Notes: generated by a model from the sequence alone, not told the origin. 64,000 nucleotides of DNA from Deinococcus koreensis (GCF_002901445.1 NZ_PPPD01000004.1:62001-126000), one strand, 5' to 3'. Counted from the first letter of the stretch, positions 46,377 through 55,764 are shown. Numbers and translations are program-made.

Positions 46377-47440
46377 CTGATCACCTGACCGTCCTGATCC
46401 AGTCCATCCAGCCCACGAACCGTGCGGCCATGACCCGCGCCCGCGAGCGGCAGGCGAACCTCACCAAGCCCGCCGGGGCGCTCGGTGATCTGGAAGACCT
46501 CGCAGCGCGGCTTGCGGGCGTGTTCGGGAGTGAGCGGCCCCACCCGTGCGGCGTGGCGGTGCTCGTCGCCGCCGGTGATCACGGAGTGGCCTCTGCCGGC
46601 GTGAGCGCGTACCCCCCCGAGGTAACGCCCGCTATGGTCGCCAATTTCCTGGCCGACACGCCGTATGGCCCTGGCGGCGCGGCCGTGAACGCCATCGCCC
46701 GGACGGTCGGTGCCCGCGTGTACGTGATGGACGCCGGCGTGAATGCCGACCTGCCCGCCCACCCGGCCCTGGTGCGGGCCGCCGTGCGCCCGGGAAGTCG
46801 CGACCTGAGCGTGGAAGCGGCCATGACGCCGGAGGAGACGGCCGCCCTGATCCTGGCCGGTGCCGCCCTGGCCCGGCAGGCCATTGCCGACGGCGCGGAT
46901 GTCCTGATTCCCGGCGAGATGGGCATCGGGAACACGACCCCCGCCGCCACGATCACCGCCCGGATGCTGGGCCTTGACCCGGCGCAGGTCACGGGACGCG
47001 GCACCGGCGTGGACGACGCGCGGCTGGCGCATAAGGTCACCGTGATCCGCACAGCCCTGGCCCGCACACCCACCACGAGTCCCATGAAGGTGCTCGCCGA
47101 GTTCGGCGGGTACGAGATCGCTGCGATGCTCGGCATGATGCTCCAGGGCGCCGCCCTGAGGCGTGCGGTCATCCTGGACGGTTTCGTGGAGGGCAGCGCC
47201 GCCTTGATCGGCGTGCTCCTGGCTCCACATCTGCGCGACTACCTGTTCCCGGCGGGCCTGTGCGCCGAGGTGGGGCATGCCTCGCAGTTGAACCAGCTGA
47301 ACCTGAAGCCCATGTTTACTCTGAACCTGCGGCTGGGCGAAGGCACCGGCGGTGTCCTGGCAGCGCCCATGCTGCTCGCGGCGGCCGCCACCCTGCGCGA
47401 GATGCGCACCTTTGAGGAGGCCGGCGTGCCGCACGGCTAA
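46373..47440 (+). CDS. cobT: Nicotinate-nucleotide:DMB phosphoribosyltransferase
   Basis: 355 residues. Motifs: LTKPAGALGDLEDLA, VAAGDHGVASAGVSAYP, GPGGAAVNAIA, IPGEMGIGNTTPAATI with the conserved Glu region, GRGTGVDD and the C-terminal LGEGTGGVLA. It makes alpha-ribazole phosphate, the activated lower ligand. It is the last gene of the run. CobS, which would join its product with that of CobU, is not found before the IS110 element that begins about 100 bp downstream. Confidence 0.95.
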   Translation: MTDHLTVLIQSIQPTNRAAMTRARERQANLTKPAGALGDLEDLAARLAGVFGSERPHPCGVAVLVAAGDHGVASAGVSAYPPEVTPAMVANFLADTPYGPGGAAVNAIARTVGARVYVMDAGVNADLPAHPALVRAAVRPGSRDLSVEAAMTPEETAALILAGAALARQAIADGADVLIPGEMGIGNTTPAATITARMLGLDPAQVTGRGTGVDDARLAHKVTVIRTALARTPTTSPMKVLAEFGGYEIAAMLGMMLQGAALRRAVILDGFVEGSAALIGVLLAPHLRDYLFPAGLCAEVGHASQLNQLNLKPMFTLNLRLGEGTGGVLAAPMLLAAAATLREMRTFEEAGVPHG

Positions 47441-47539
47441 ACAGTCTGTACGTCTCACTGGAGGGTTTCGTGGCAGAGACCCCGTAAAGATGCATACGTT
47501 GGCTTCGCTGCTCTAAACCAAGAGTTCACAGTTTTACGC

Positions 47540-48690
47540 GTTGTAGCCTTAAGAGGCTGTTTCGAAAGGGTCACAGTAGGCAGAATTCCCAATATCCTAC
47601 GTCGGGTCGTAGGGGCACCCTGACTGCACGACCGCAAAGCCCACACACAACAGCTTCCGAGCCAGGGCGATGATCGCCACCTTGCCCGGCCTCCCCTGTT
47701 CGCGCAACCGCTGGTCGAAGGCCTTCTCCTTGCTCTGGGTACGGGTCGCTGCCACCGACGCCAGGTAGACAATGCGTCGCAGTCGGGGATTTCCAATGTT
47801 CGAGATTCGACCACACTTGATCATCGCTCCCGACTGGTTGGGCGCGGGCGATACGCCCGCATACGCTGCCAACTGGCGACTGGTCTCCATCGCATTGAAC
47901 CCCGCGGTTTCCACCAACACCGTCAAGGACACCAGAAACCCGAAACCCGGCAAGCTCTGAAGCAGCTCGACCTGACGCTGAAGGTCTGGCAGCGCTTCGA
48001 CCCGTGCTCGCAACTCGCGGTTCAAGGCCTCGACCTGTCCCGTCAGGAACGTGATGCGCGCTTCCGTGAGCTGCACCACCAGGGGGTCGGCCTCCTGGCG
48101 CTGTTTGAACGAGTGTCGTCGGTTCTTGGCCTGCGTCAGCTCCTTGACGATGGCCTCCCGCTCATGAACCAGCAGCTTCAACGCTTCGAGTTCGGCGGCG
48201 GGTGGCTTCCACGCTTTGGGCCGCATGATCGCCCCGTAGCGGGCAATGATGTCGGCGTCCATCCTGTCGGTTTTCCCACGTCGGAGCAAGCTCTGAGCGA
48301 AGAACTTGATCTGGGCAGGATTGACGACGCTCACCATGCACCCCAGGTCGTGCAGGAAATGGGCACACCGCTCCCAGTACACGCCAGTGGCTTCCATCAC
48401 GGCGTGCAGTTGCAAGGCGGGCACACTGTTCCCCAGCAGCCAAGTCTGCAGGGCCTGAAGGCCACTGCAGTCGTAGATGAATACCTGCACGGTGCCGATG
48501 GGCTGCGGACTGTCAGCAGTCTGCACAGCAAGAAGTCACGCGTAGACCTCTGATTTGCCGATGTCGAGACCCAAAACGTACATGGCCACCTCCAAAAGGA
48601 GCTATCGGACTGGTCAAGCGCTCTTTTTCTGGTCAGGCCCTTGTGTGCAGGCTCGAACGCCTCGGATAGTGTGCTGTCTCGAAGAAAGGG
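47540..48690 (-). mobile_element. IS110-family insertion sequence
   Basis: The element carries one IS110-type transposase gene with ~110 bp of non-coding DNA on its 5' side. Similar blocks occur near both edges in the same orientation (GCTGTTTCGAAAGGGTCACAG near 47552 and GCTGTCTCGAAGAAAGGGCCCAG near 48671); IS110 elements lack classic terminal inverted repeats. The limits given are approximate. Confidence 0.7.
47597..48583 (-). pseudogene. IS110 transposase with TGA at codon 16
   Basis: The natural start is ATG 48583 (MYVLGLDIGKSEVYA), which has the usual N-terminal catalytic Asp of DEDD transposases. Codon 16 is TGA (48536-48538); the same frame then continues for 309 codons from GTG 48526 with MEATGVYW, KTDRMDADIIARY and the C-terminal transposase_20 part SLPGFGFLVSLTVLVETAG and YAGVSPAPNQSG. 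Without the first 16 codons the active site lacks one Asp, so the element is probably dead unless the stop is read through. Confidence 0.82.
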
Positions 48691-48762
48691 CCCAGACCGG
48701 CCCCACCTACTAAACGACCTCGGGGGTCGACGCTGAGCGCGGGCTTGTTGGGCTGGCTTGAT

Positions 48763-48777
48763 TGAGAACCATTCTCA
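48763..48777. promoter_or_regulatory. Fur-box-like palindrome
   Basis: TGAGAACCATTCTCA is a 7-1-7 palindrome close to the iron-box pattern TGAGAATnATTCTCA. The nearest intact downstream gene starts at 49432; fragments lie between, so the site may be orphaned. Confidence 0.35.
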
Positions 48778-48937
48778 GGCACGCAGTCCAAAACACAACG
48801 CTAAGCCTGAAAAACAGGACACTTGACCGCAGCCTGCAAAGACAATATCTACGAAAATTCTAGAATCGTGTCTTGTCCCCGTACCGGCGGGCCAGAAGGT
48901 ATGGGCTGATAGTCAAGACGCTTTTCTACACCAGGAC

Positions 48938-49085
48938 TAGGATGTCCGGTTCGTGAACCTGCGCGTCGAGAACCTGCACCTGGCCCTGAATCCGCCCCAG
49001 GTGTACATCGCGCATGAATACGTGCCGATTCTGCCTGCCCTCACACAGGAACTGCGAAACCATCTGGCGGGGCGCTCCACGGGGT
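48938..49085 (+). pseudogene. Fragment of a tyrosine recombinase
   Basis: The frame DVRFVNLRVENLHLALNPPQ...YVPILPALTQELRNHLAGRSTGYVF matches the middle of phage-type tyrosine integrases, just before the first catalytic Arg/His box. A TAG stands immediately upstream and the similarity ends after GYVF. A few residues (the usual GKGGKxR) seem missing before YVPI. Confidence 0.55.
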
Positions 49086-49095
49086 ATGTGTTTTC

Positions 49096-49353
49096 CCGAA
49101 GCTCGCGCAGGTATCCGCTCCCGTCCCAGCGCTCGTGGTGCTGGGTGATCACCGACAGCGCCTCGGGCGGCAGGAACCCCAGCGTCTCGGCCAGCCGGTG
49201 GCCCTCGGGGACGTGCAGCTGCATGGTCGCCCATTCCTGGGCGCTCAGCCGGCCGGGCTTGAGCAGCACCGCGTCGGGAATGGCCAGCTTGCCGATGTCG
49301 TGCAGGGACGCCCCCCAGCGCAACTCCTGCACCGCGTCCTCCAACACGCTGAT
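49096..49353 (-). pseudogene. Fragment of an HD-GYP phosphodiesterase
   Basis: About 86 residues with the HD-GYP core: GASLHDIGKLAIPDAVLLKPG (HD pair), HVPEGHRLAETL and ITQHHERWDGSGY. The N-terminal His motif and the rest of the C-terminus are missing, with unrelated sequence on either side, so cyclic-di-GMP hydrolysis is not expected. Confidence 0.7.
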
Positions 49354-49431
49354 CTCAGGGCGGCATTCCCAATACCCGACAAATCCGACTAACTTACTTG
49401 ACATTATGTTCTGGCCGGGTACCATGGCCCC

Positions 49432-50352
49432 ATGAAGCTGTTGCCCCTGATGTCACTCCTGTCGCTCTCCACCGCCGGCGCGGCCAACCTGTCAGCGGCA
49501 GCTGACCTCGAACTCATCCGCGCTCACCTGTACGCCAGCGTGACCACCTACGCAGGCGGAAGCCTGCAATGGGGCAAAAAGCACGCCGGTCACTCGCTGG
49601 AAGAACTCTGGGCCCACCTCTCACCTCAGGTGGCGGCCGGGCAGCGGCCCGCGTTCGAGGCGGGCCTGAAGGCGATTCAGGTGGGGCCAGGGACGCTTGC
49701 CCCAGGGGCGTACGAGGAGACCGTCAACCGCTTTCTGAGCGGCCCCTGGGCCGCCGCCTGGACGGCCGCGAGTACGGGCGCTGGCGCGGACTTCGAGGTG
49801 TCGCTGACGACCAGCCTGCTGACGAACGCCAGGAGTGATTACGCGGCCGCCATGGCCGGGGGGACGCTGAGCAATCCCGGCGAACAGCAGGACGCGGTCG
49901 GCTTCCTGAACCGCGCCCTAGTGCACGGGGCCAAGGTCAGCCCGCAGGGGGCCCAGGGGATTGAGGAGCTACAGATCCTGCTCCTGAACGGCGCAGCTGC
50001 AGATGTCTTCGGCGCCCGCGTAGAGCAGGTGCGTGCCGAATTTCAGGCGCAGCACAATGACGCCGGTACCGAGCGACGTCGCCTGCTGGAACTTAGCCTA
50101 AAGGCAACGCGCGAGGAGTACGTCGGCGAGGGGGAGGTCGACGAGGGTCTGGCCTCGCTGGCCGACGTGGATGGGCAGTGGTCGCTGCTGCGCACCGCTC
50201 TGGGCGCCCGCAACGCTCCCCTGGTACAGGAATTCAGCGCGGCGCTGATCAAGCTGCGCGCCACGCTGGTGGCTAATGATACCGAGGCGTTCAAGGTCGC
50301 GCATATCACGGCGCTGGACGTCTGGCAGCGGATCAAGGCAGCCCGGCCATAG
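49432..50352 (+). CDS. Secreted helical protein, possibly iron-uptake related
   Basis: 306 residues with a signal peptide (LLPLMSLLSLSTAGAA). The mature protein is helical (ADLELIRAHLYASVTTYAGG, KKHAGHSLEELWAHLSPQV, EYVGEGEVDEGLASLADVDG). I see a weak resemblance to the extracytoplasmic helical domain attached to FTR1-type iron permeases, but no metal motif is certain. A Fur-like palindrome lies 650 bp upstream. No other transport gene is adjacent. It may be a free-standing periplasmic component. Confidence 0.55.
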   Translation: MKLLPLMSLLSLSTAGAANLSAAADLELIRAHLYASVTTYAGGSLQWGKKHAGHSLEELWAHLSPQVAAGQRPAFEAGLKAIQVGPGTLAPGAYEETVNRFLSGPWAAAWTAASTGAGADFEVSLTTSLLTNARSDYAAAMAGGTLSNPGEQQDAVGFLNRALVHGAKVSPQGAQGIEELQILLLNGAAADVFGARVEQVRAEFQAQHNDAGTERRRLLELSLKATREEYVGEGEVDEGLASLADVDGQWSLLRTALGARNAPLVQEFSAALIKLRATLVANDTEAFKVAHITALDVWQRIKAARP

Positions 50353-51294
50353 CAGGAACCAACTGGGGCGGCCCCGGCCGCCTGCGTTAGATTGATGCGA
50401 ATCCAACGAACGGGTGAGCATCACCGAGGGGAACGCGTGTACGTTCCGTCGGATTTCTCCACATGCCGATTATTGGCGGCATCAGCAACGAAGCTGAGAA
50501 GGGGCGACCACTTGTCAAGGTCAAGACCATACGGCTGCCTTGCAAAACAAGGCCGGGATCGTGGGCAACACGCTCTATCCCAGCGTACGGTGGAACACTC
50601 AATCTGTCTGGGCCAAGCACGAGCGGAAGCGGGCGTAGGCGCGGGGTGGCATACGGGCTCCACCTGATCGGGACGCTGTTAGCGTACGCCGTGCAGGAAT
50701 TTAGTGGATGAGCCTAGAACGGGGGTTTTCGGGCGATCGAGGCGACACCGCGTGCTCCAGCCTCCGTTTTAGCTCGGGTTTGTGTAAGGCTCTCCACTCC
50801 TTCTTGTGCTGCTCACTGAGCATGTGCGGTGGCTGGAGCGTGCTGGTGCGGCCGGCTGGACTGGGGAATGGGCAGCCAAGGCGTTGCAGGTGATCACCTC
50901 CTTCTCCGGCACCGAGATCCCACAGTGCCCCACACCCACCTTCGCTCCTCCTTCCGCTGCTGCCCCCTGCGGGAGCTGAGGGTCAGGAGGGGAGGTTAGC
51001 CCCGGCTGGGAAGTCTGTTCGTCACGATGACGCTGGTGGCCAGGACGCCATCGCGCACGCTGGACGCTCTCCACATCCCCGACCGAACTGCGGCCAAGCC
51101 TCTGAAGCCCCACGTTTCGACGCTCAGGGAACGCCGGCCTGGGACGGCGGGGAAGAAGAACCTGGCTCGAGATCATCACGCCGTCTCCGCGTCCTGCGCC
51201 TGGCCGGGCTGCCGAGCTGGGCCGCTCCGCTTCTCCGCAGATCCCACGGCATCTGGCGTTTGGCAGCGCCCCAGGCGCTCCCGGGTTCCGGCCC
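50353..51294. other. 940-bp stretch without a supportable gene
   Basis: Several short open frames on both strands have no domain pattern. The segment 50930-51060 resembles 55765-55900 and looks like a dispersed non-coding repeat. The 50470-50710 part may be a decayed gene but was not identified. Confidence 0.4.
50930..51060 (+). repeat. Dispersed repeat, copy A
   Basis: Shares CACCTTCGCT-like and CGTCACGATGACGCTGGTGG...CAGGACGCC blocks with 55765-55900 in the same order and orientation. D. radiodurans is known to carry small non-coding repeats of about this size; membership in such a family is inferred. Confidence 0.4.
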
Positions 51295-51710
51295 TCAGGT
51301 GAGGGAAGTGGAGACGCCGAGCCAGGTGCGCACGACCTCGCGCATGGCCTGGATGTAGTCCGGAAGGGTGGTCGACTTCTGAACGAAGGCGTCCGCGCCG
51401 CCCCGCAGGCTGGCCTCCCGGTCACGGGGCTCCGCCGAGGTGTCAGGATCACGATCCGCAGCGCGGCCCAGCGCGGCGTGGCCCTGACCTGGGCCAGCAC
51501 CGCCAGCCCGTCCACGCCGGGCATCTTGAGGTCGAGCAGCAGCAGTTCCGGCAGTTCGGCAGCCCGCAGGCTGCCGAGGTAGTCCAGTGCTTCCTGACCC
51601 CCCAGGGCGACGTGCACGGTCGAACTGAGCTTCTGGTCGTTCAGGGCCAGGCAGGTGAGTTCGGCGTCCAGAGGAGAATCATCGACGAGCAGGATGCGGT
51701 GGTGGGTCAC
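51295..51710 (-). pseudogene. Single-domain response regulator, frameshifted
   Basis: The first ~90 codons encode a receiver: ILLVDDSPLD, LLLLDLKMPGVDG and LRIVILT. At about 51440 the frame shifts; reading one base off gives TSAEPRDREASLRGGADAFVQKSTTLPDYIQAMREVVRTWLGV and a stop at 51295, which supplies the missing switch Lys (VQKS) and last helix. One missing base explains this. It is similar to the receiver at 33.4 kb. It is a pseudogene, or a sequencing error in a functional gene. Confidence 0.75.
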
Positions 51711-51864
51711 GGGTGACCTCCGGAGCAGGAGTGCGGGTGCGCCGGGTCGCGGACGTGCGTGGCGGTCACGTTCGCGGTGGGGAGCAGAAGGGCAGTGTAG
51801 GCGTTGGAGGTCAAGGGGATGTCTGGGGGTGGGGGGGGAATGAGTGGAGGGGGCAGATAGCTTT

Positions 51865-51940
51865 CATATATCAAAAGATATACCTGAGGAATGCTGTGTT
51901 CCCTGACGCCACTGGCCCCTTTCATGCACCTCGCCAGTGC
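51865..51940. repeat. Dispersed repeat, copy 2 (AT-rich palindrome)
   Basis: TATATCAAAAGATATA (51867-51882) is a perfect inverted repeat with a 4-nt loop, matching copy 1 at 39985. It lies about 120 bp before the CheB-like gene and could be an operator or the edge of a small element. Confidence 0.45.
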
Positions 51941-52008
51941 ATGGTCGCTCACTGGTGTGGGTCAAGCCCCCCCCCGGACGGGGGAAACGCCTACACTGCC
52001 CTCACCCT

Positions 52009-52566
52009 ATGCACCGCGCTGCCCCCTCCCAGGCTTTCGACGTCCTGGCGCTGACGGGTACCACGGCGCAACTGGACGTCCTCCAGGCGGTGCTGGACGA
52101 GTTGCCCCAGGCCCTGTCCGTGGCCTTGATCGTGACCGCGTCGCCCCTCCTGGTCGGCGCCCTTGGATCACGCCTGCGCTGGCCGCTGCGGCCGGTGGAA
52201 GCCGGCGAGGCCCCTGTGTCAGGCCACGTCTACCTCTGTCCCCCGGACACCGTGGTGGACGTCGGCCGGGATGGGTGCTGGGCGCGGCGGCCGGCCCGGG
52301 GGGAGGCCAGCCCCTCCGACCGCCTGCTGGCCTCCCTGGCAGCGCACTACGGCGCGCGGGCGCTGGCCGTGGTGCTTTCCAGTGCAGGAGACGATGGCGC
52401 CGCTGGCGCGCAGGCGATCATCGGGGCCGGCGGCACCGTGCTCGCCCAGCGTCCGGACGGCCCCACAGGCCAGCTCGGCCGCGCCGCGGCGGCCCTGATC
52501 GGCGGTCGGCTGGAGGGGATGCAGGACACCTCCCGCGCGCTGTTCGACGCCATCGACGAGGGGTGA
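52009..52566 (+). CDS. Degenerate CheB methylesterase-like protein
   Basis: 185 residues from ATG 52009. The overall pattern is a CheB C-terminal domain: FDVLALTGTTAQLDVLQAVLDELP, GHVYLCPPDTVVDV, SPSDRLLASLAAHYG and AVVLSSAGDDGAAGAQAIIGAGG. The serine nucleophile region (normally ASTGG) reads LTGTTA and the His region is VALIVTASP, so catalytic Ser and His seem lost while the Asp-containing loop remains. Methylesterase activity is doubtful. Its stop overlaps the next gene's GTG (GTGA). CheB domains often stand in front of PAS kinases as one protein; here they are separate. Confidence 0.75.
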   Translation: MHRAAPSQAFDVLALTGTTAQLDVLQAVLDELPQALSVALIVTASPLLVGALGSRLRWPLRPVEAGEAPVSGHVYLCPPDTVVDVGRDGCWARRPARGEASPSDRLLASLAAHYGARALAVVLSSAGDDGAAGAQAIIGAGGTVLAQRPDGPTGQLGRAAAALIGGRLEGMQDTSRALFDAIDEG

Positions 52567-55500
52567 CCAGCCTTGAGTTGATCCTTGACGAGTCCGGGAG
52601 GGTGGTCGACTCCCACATCCTGGAGACCAACCCGGCCATGGAGCGGATGACTGGCCTGCGCACCGTGAGTGGCCGACGCATCCGGGACGTCCTGCCCGAT
52701 CTGGAGAGCTCGTGGTTCGGGCGCCTGGAGCGTGTCTTCACGACCGGCAGGGCGGAGCGCTTCGAAGATCACATCGCCGCTCTCGACCGGTGGTTCGATG
52801 TGCATCTGGGCCGCCTCGGCGGCGAGGGCAGCCGGAGGATCGTCGGTGTCTACCGCGACATCACCGAGCGCAAACGGCGCGAGCACCACGCCGCCTTTCT
52901 GGACGAGCTGTCGCAGGCGCTGGCCTTGGATGACCGTCCGGACGAGATTGTCCGTGCCACCGGCGAGCGGCTGGGCGCGCATCTGGGGATCGAGTTCCTC
53001 AACGTCTGCGACGTGAAGCTGGCGGACGGGAACGATCCGGCTGAAGCGCGCTTCACCGTGGCCTACGCCTGGGAGCGCGAGGGGCTGCCGGGCCCGCGCA
53101 GCACCGACCGGGCGGGGGACGCCCTGAGCCCAGAATTCCTGCGCGCCGCCCGCGCGGGCGAGACCATCGTCATTCGCGACACGGACACCGACCCGCGCGT
53201 GGACGCGGGAACCTACCGCGTCATCGGCATGAGGGCCTTTGTGGCCGTGCCGATTCTGCAGGGCGGCGCGTGGCCGGGCCTGGTCTCGGCCTTCACGCCG
53301 ACCCCGCGCGACTGGCGGCCCGACGAAGCCCAGCTCATCGCGGAGGTGGCCCACCGGGTCTTCCTCCGCATCGAACGCGCCCGCGCCGACGAAGCGCTGC
53401 GCCGGTTCGAAGCCCGACAGACCTATCTACTCACCCTCGGCGACGCGCTGCGGCCCCTGGACGATCCGCTGGACATTCAGCGAACGGCGATGCGCGTGTT
53501 GGGCGAGCATCTGGGGGCGGATCGCGTTCTTTACGCGGAAATCGCACCGGACGACCGGCAGTTCGTCATCGCCGACAATTACGCGCGCGCGAACGTGCCC
53601 AAAATGATCGGTCGGTTTCCCCTGAGCGATTATGACCACGCGCAGAATTCGCAGCGCCGGGGTGAAACGCTGGTGTTGCCCGACATCAGAAGCGCGGGCG
53701 AATCGGACGAACACGCCGCCTTTCTCGCCATCGGAGTGGAGGCGATCATCGGCATGCCGCTGCACAAGGGCGGGCGGTGGGTCGCCAGTCTGAGTGTGCA
53801 TCACGGCCGCCCGCGCGCGTGGTCGCCCGAGGACACGGCGCTCGTCGGCGAAACCGCTGAACGCACCTGGGCGGCGGTCGAACGCGCGAGGGCCGAAGCC
53901 GCGTTGGCAAGGTCGGAAGCAGAGTACCGCACGCTGTTCAACTCGATGGACGAGGGCTTCACCGTGGTCGAGGTGCTGTTTCAAGAAGGACAGGCCAGCG
54001 ATTATCGTTTTCTGGAGATCAACGCGGCTTTTGCACACCACACCGGATTTGTCGGCGCAAAAGGCAAAACCGCGCGCGAGTTGGTGCCCGATCTGGAAAT
54101 GCACTGGATGAAAACGTACGAGCAGGTGGCTTTAAGCGGCAAGCCAGTGCGTTTTGAGAACACGGTCGACGCGATTGGACGTGTGCTGGATGTCAACGCT
54201 TTTCGCGTCGGCGCGGCGGGTGAACATCGCGTGGCGCTGTTGTTCACCGACATCACCGAGCGCAAGCAAGTCGAAACGGCCTTGCGCGAGAGCGAAGAAC
54301 GACTGCGCGCCCTGATCGAGAACCTGCCGGGCGGCGCAGTCTTCGTGGTCGACCGCGACCTGCGGTATCAGGTGGCCGAGGGCGAGGCGCTGACCAGCGC
54401 CGGAATGAACGCTGGGCAGTACGTCGGACACACGGTGGCCGAGGTGGTGATTCCCGAACTGGCCAGGGTCTACGAGGCGCACTACCGGCAGGCCCTCGCG
54501 GGCCAGCCCTTTGAACTCGAACACGATCAGGGCGGGGCGTCGTATGTCACGCGCGGCGTGCCCCTGCGCGGCCCCGCGGGCGAGGTCACGGCGGCGCTGA
54601 CCGTGTCGTACGACATCACCGATCGCAAGCGTGCCGAGGTGGCCCTGCGCGCCTCCGAGGAACGCTTCCGGGCCGTCGCCAACCTGGTGCCCGACCTGCT
54701 GTGGGAGAGTGAACCGGACGGCTCCACCACCTGGTACAACGGGCGCTGGCTGGCGTACACCGGGCAGACCGCCGAGCAGGCCACGGGCTGGGGCTGGGTG
54801 GACGCCATCCACCCAGGAGACCGGGACGCCTCGACCCAGCGGTACCGGCAGGCGGCCGCCGCAGGCCAGTCACTGCGGCAGGAGCACCGGCTCCGGCGCC
54901 GGGACGGCGAGTACCGCTGGTTTGCGGTCGACACCGTACCGGTCAAAGGCGAGCGCGGCGAGACCATCAAGTTCTACGGCGCGGCGACCGACGTGCACGA
55001 GCTGCACACGCTGAACACGCGGCTTGAAGCGCAAGTGGAGCGCCGCACCCGTCGCCTCGCCGACCTGAACAGCGAGCTGCGCGCGCTCGCCACCGCCTCC
55101 TCCCAGGAACTCATCGAGCCGCTGCGCCGCTTGCGCAGCGTGCTCGGCCTGCTCGAGCGCCGCATCTCCGCACACCTCGACGAGCCGGCACGCAAATGGC
55201 TGGCGATGATGCAGAACGAGGCCCAGCGCGCCGAGGTGCTGTCCGAGAACTTCCGCTCCCTGGCCCAGCTCGAGCAGCGCGACCTGAAGTGGGGGGTGGT
55301 GGCGCTGGCCCCGCTGGTGGTGCAGGTGCGCAGCGACCTGGCCCCGGGCCTGGGCCCACGCACCGGACGCTGGACGGTGGGCGAGCTGCCGGTGGTGAAC
55401 GGGGACAGCCTGCTGCTGCGCCAGGCCTTCAGTGATCTGATCCACCACGCCCTGAGCGTCGTGCCCCCCGGCCGCGAGGCCCACGTGGAGGTCGCCGCCG

Positions 55501-55682
55501 CGGCTTCGGGCCTGCCCGTCACGGTCGATGTGTGGCCCCTGGCGCCGGGCACGGCCAACTTCGAGACCGACGGCGTGGTCAACGCGCGGCGCATCGTGCA
55601 GCGCCACGGCGGCACCCTGGGTGTGACGCTGCAGGGTGAGCGCGTGCGCTTTGAGCTGCACCTGCCCGGGCGCCAGCCGTAG
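52563..55682 (+). CDS. PAS/GAF sensor pseudokinase
   Basis: 1039 residues from GTG 52563. Domain order: PAS (to ~105), GAF (~110-275), GAF (~285-445), PAS (~455-575), PAS (~580-690), PAS with PAC (~695-815), then a kinase-like end. In place of the phospho-His box SHDLRTP it reads SSQELIEPLRR (Gln848), and the ATPase part lacks N and G boxes (LRQAFSDLIHHALS, no DxGxG), keeping only RRIVQRHGGTLGV. Autophosphorylation is therefore unlikely; it may act as a ligand-controlled scaffold. Translationally coupled to the CheB-like gene. Part of the middle (53.5-54.3 kb) has slightly different codon use. Confidence 0.82.
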   Translation: MTSLELILDESGRVVDSHILETNPAMERMTGLRTVSGRRIRDVLPDLESSWFGRLERVFTTGRAERFEDHIAALDRWFDVHLGRLGGEGSRRIVGVYRDITERKRREHHAAFLDELSQALALDDRPDEIVRATGERLGAHLGIEFLNVCDVKLADGNDPAEARFTVAYAWEREGLPGPRSTDRAGDALSPEFLRAARAGETIVIRDTDTDPRVDAGTYRVIGMRAFVAVPILQGGAWPGLVSAFTPTPRDWRPDEAQLIAEVAHRVFLRIERARADEALRRFEARQTYLLTLGDALRPLDDPLDIQRTAMRVLGEHLGADRVLYAEIAPDDRQFVIADNYARANVPKMIGRFPLSDYDHAQNSQRRGETLVLPDIRSAGESDEHAAFLAIGVEAIIGMPLHKGGRWVASLSVHHGRPRAWSPEDTALVGETAERTWAAVERARAEAALARSEAEYRTLFNSMDEGFTVVEVLFQEGQASDYRFLEINAAFAHHTGFVGAKGKTARELVPDLEMHWMKTYEQVALSGKPVRFENTVDAIGRVLDVNAFRVGAAGEHRVALLFTDITERKQVETALRESEERLRALIENLPGGAVFVVDRDLRYQVAEGEALTSAGMNAGQYVGHTVAEVVIPELARVYEAHYRQALAGQPFELEHDQGGASYVTRGVPLRGPAGEVTAALTVSYDITDRKRAEVALRASEERFRAVANLVPDLLWESEPDGSTTWYNGRWLAYTGQTAEQATGWGWVDAIHPGDRDASTQRYRQAAAAGQSLRQEHRLRRRDGEYRWFAVDTVPVKGERGETIKFYGAATDVHELHTLNTRLEAQVERRTRRLADLNSELRALATASSQELIEPLRRLRSVLGLLERRISAHLDEPARKWLAMMQNEAQRAEVLSENFRSLAQLEQRDLKWGVVALAPLVVQVRSDLAPGLGPRTGRWTVGELPVVNGDSLLLRQAFSDLIHHALSVVPPGREAHVEVAAAASGLPVTVDVWPLAPGTANFETDGVVNARRIVQRHGGTLGVTLQGERVRFELHLPGRQP

Positions 55683-55764
55683 GACGGCCCGATCACGGGG
55701 CAGGGTGACCGCGGCCAGGGGCCGGTACTGGGGAAACAGGCCAGACAGCCGGCACGTCATCTGT

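Noticed and set aside
50387..50711. Several short frames after the secreted protein gene
   Set aside because: They overlap each other on both strands and none shows a conserved pattern; possibly the relic of a gene, but not identifiable.
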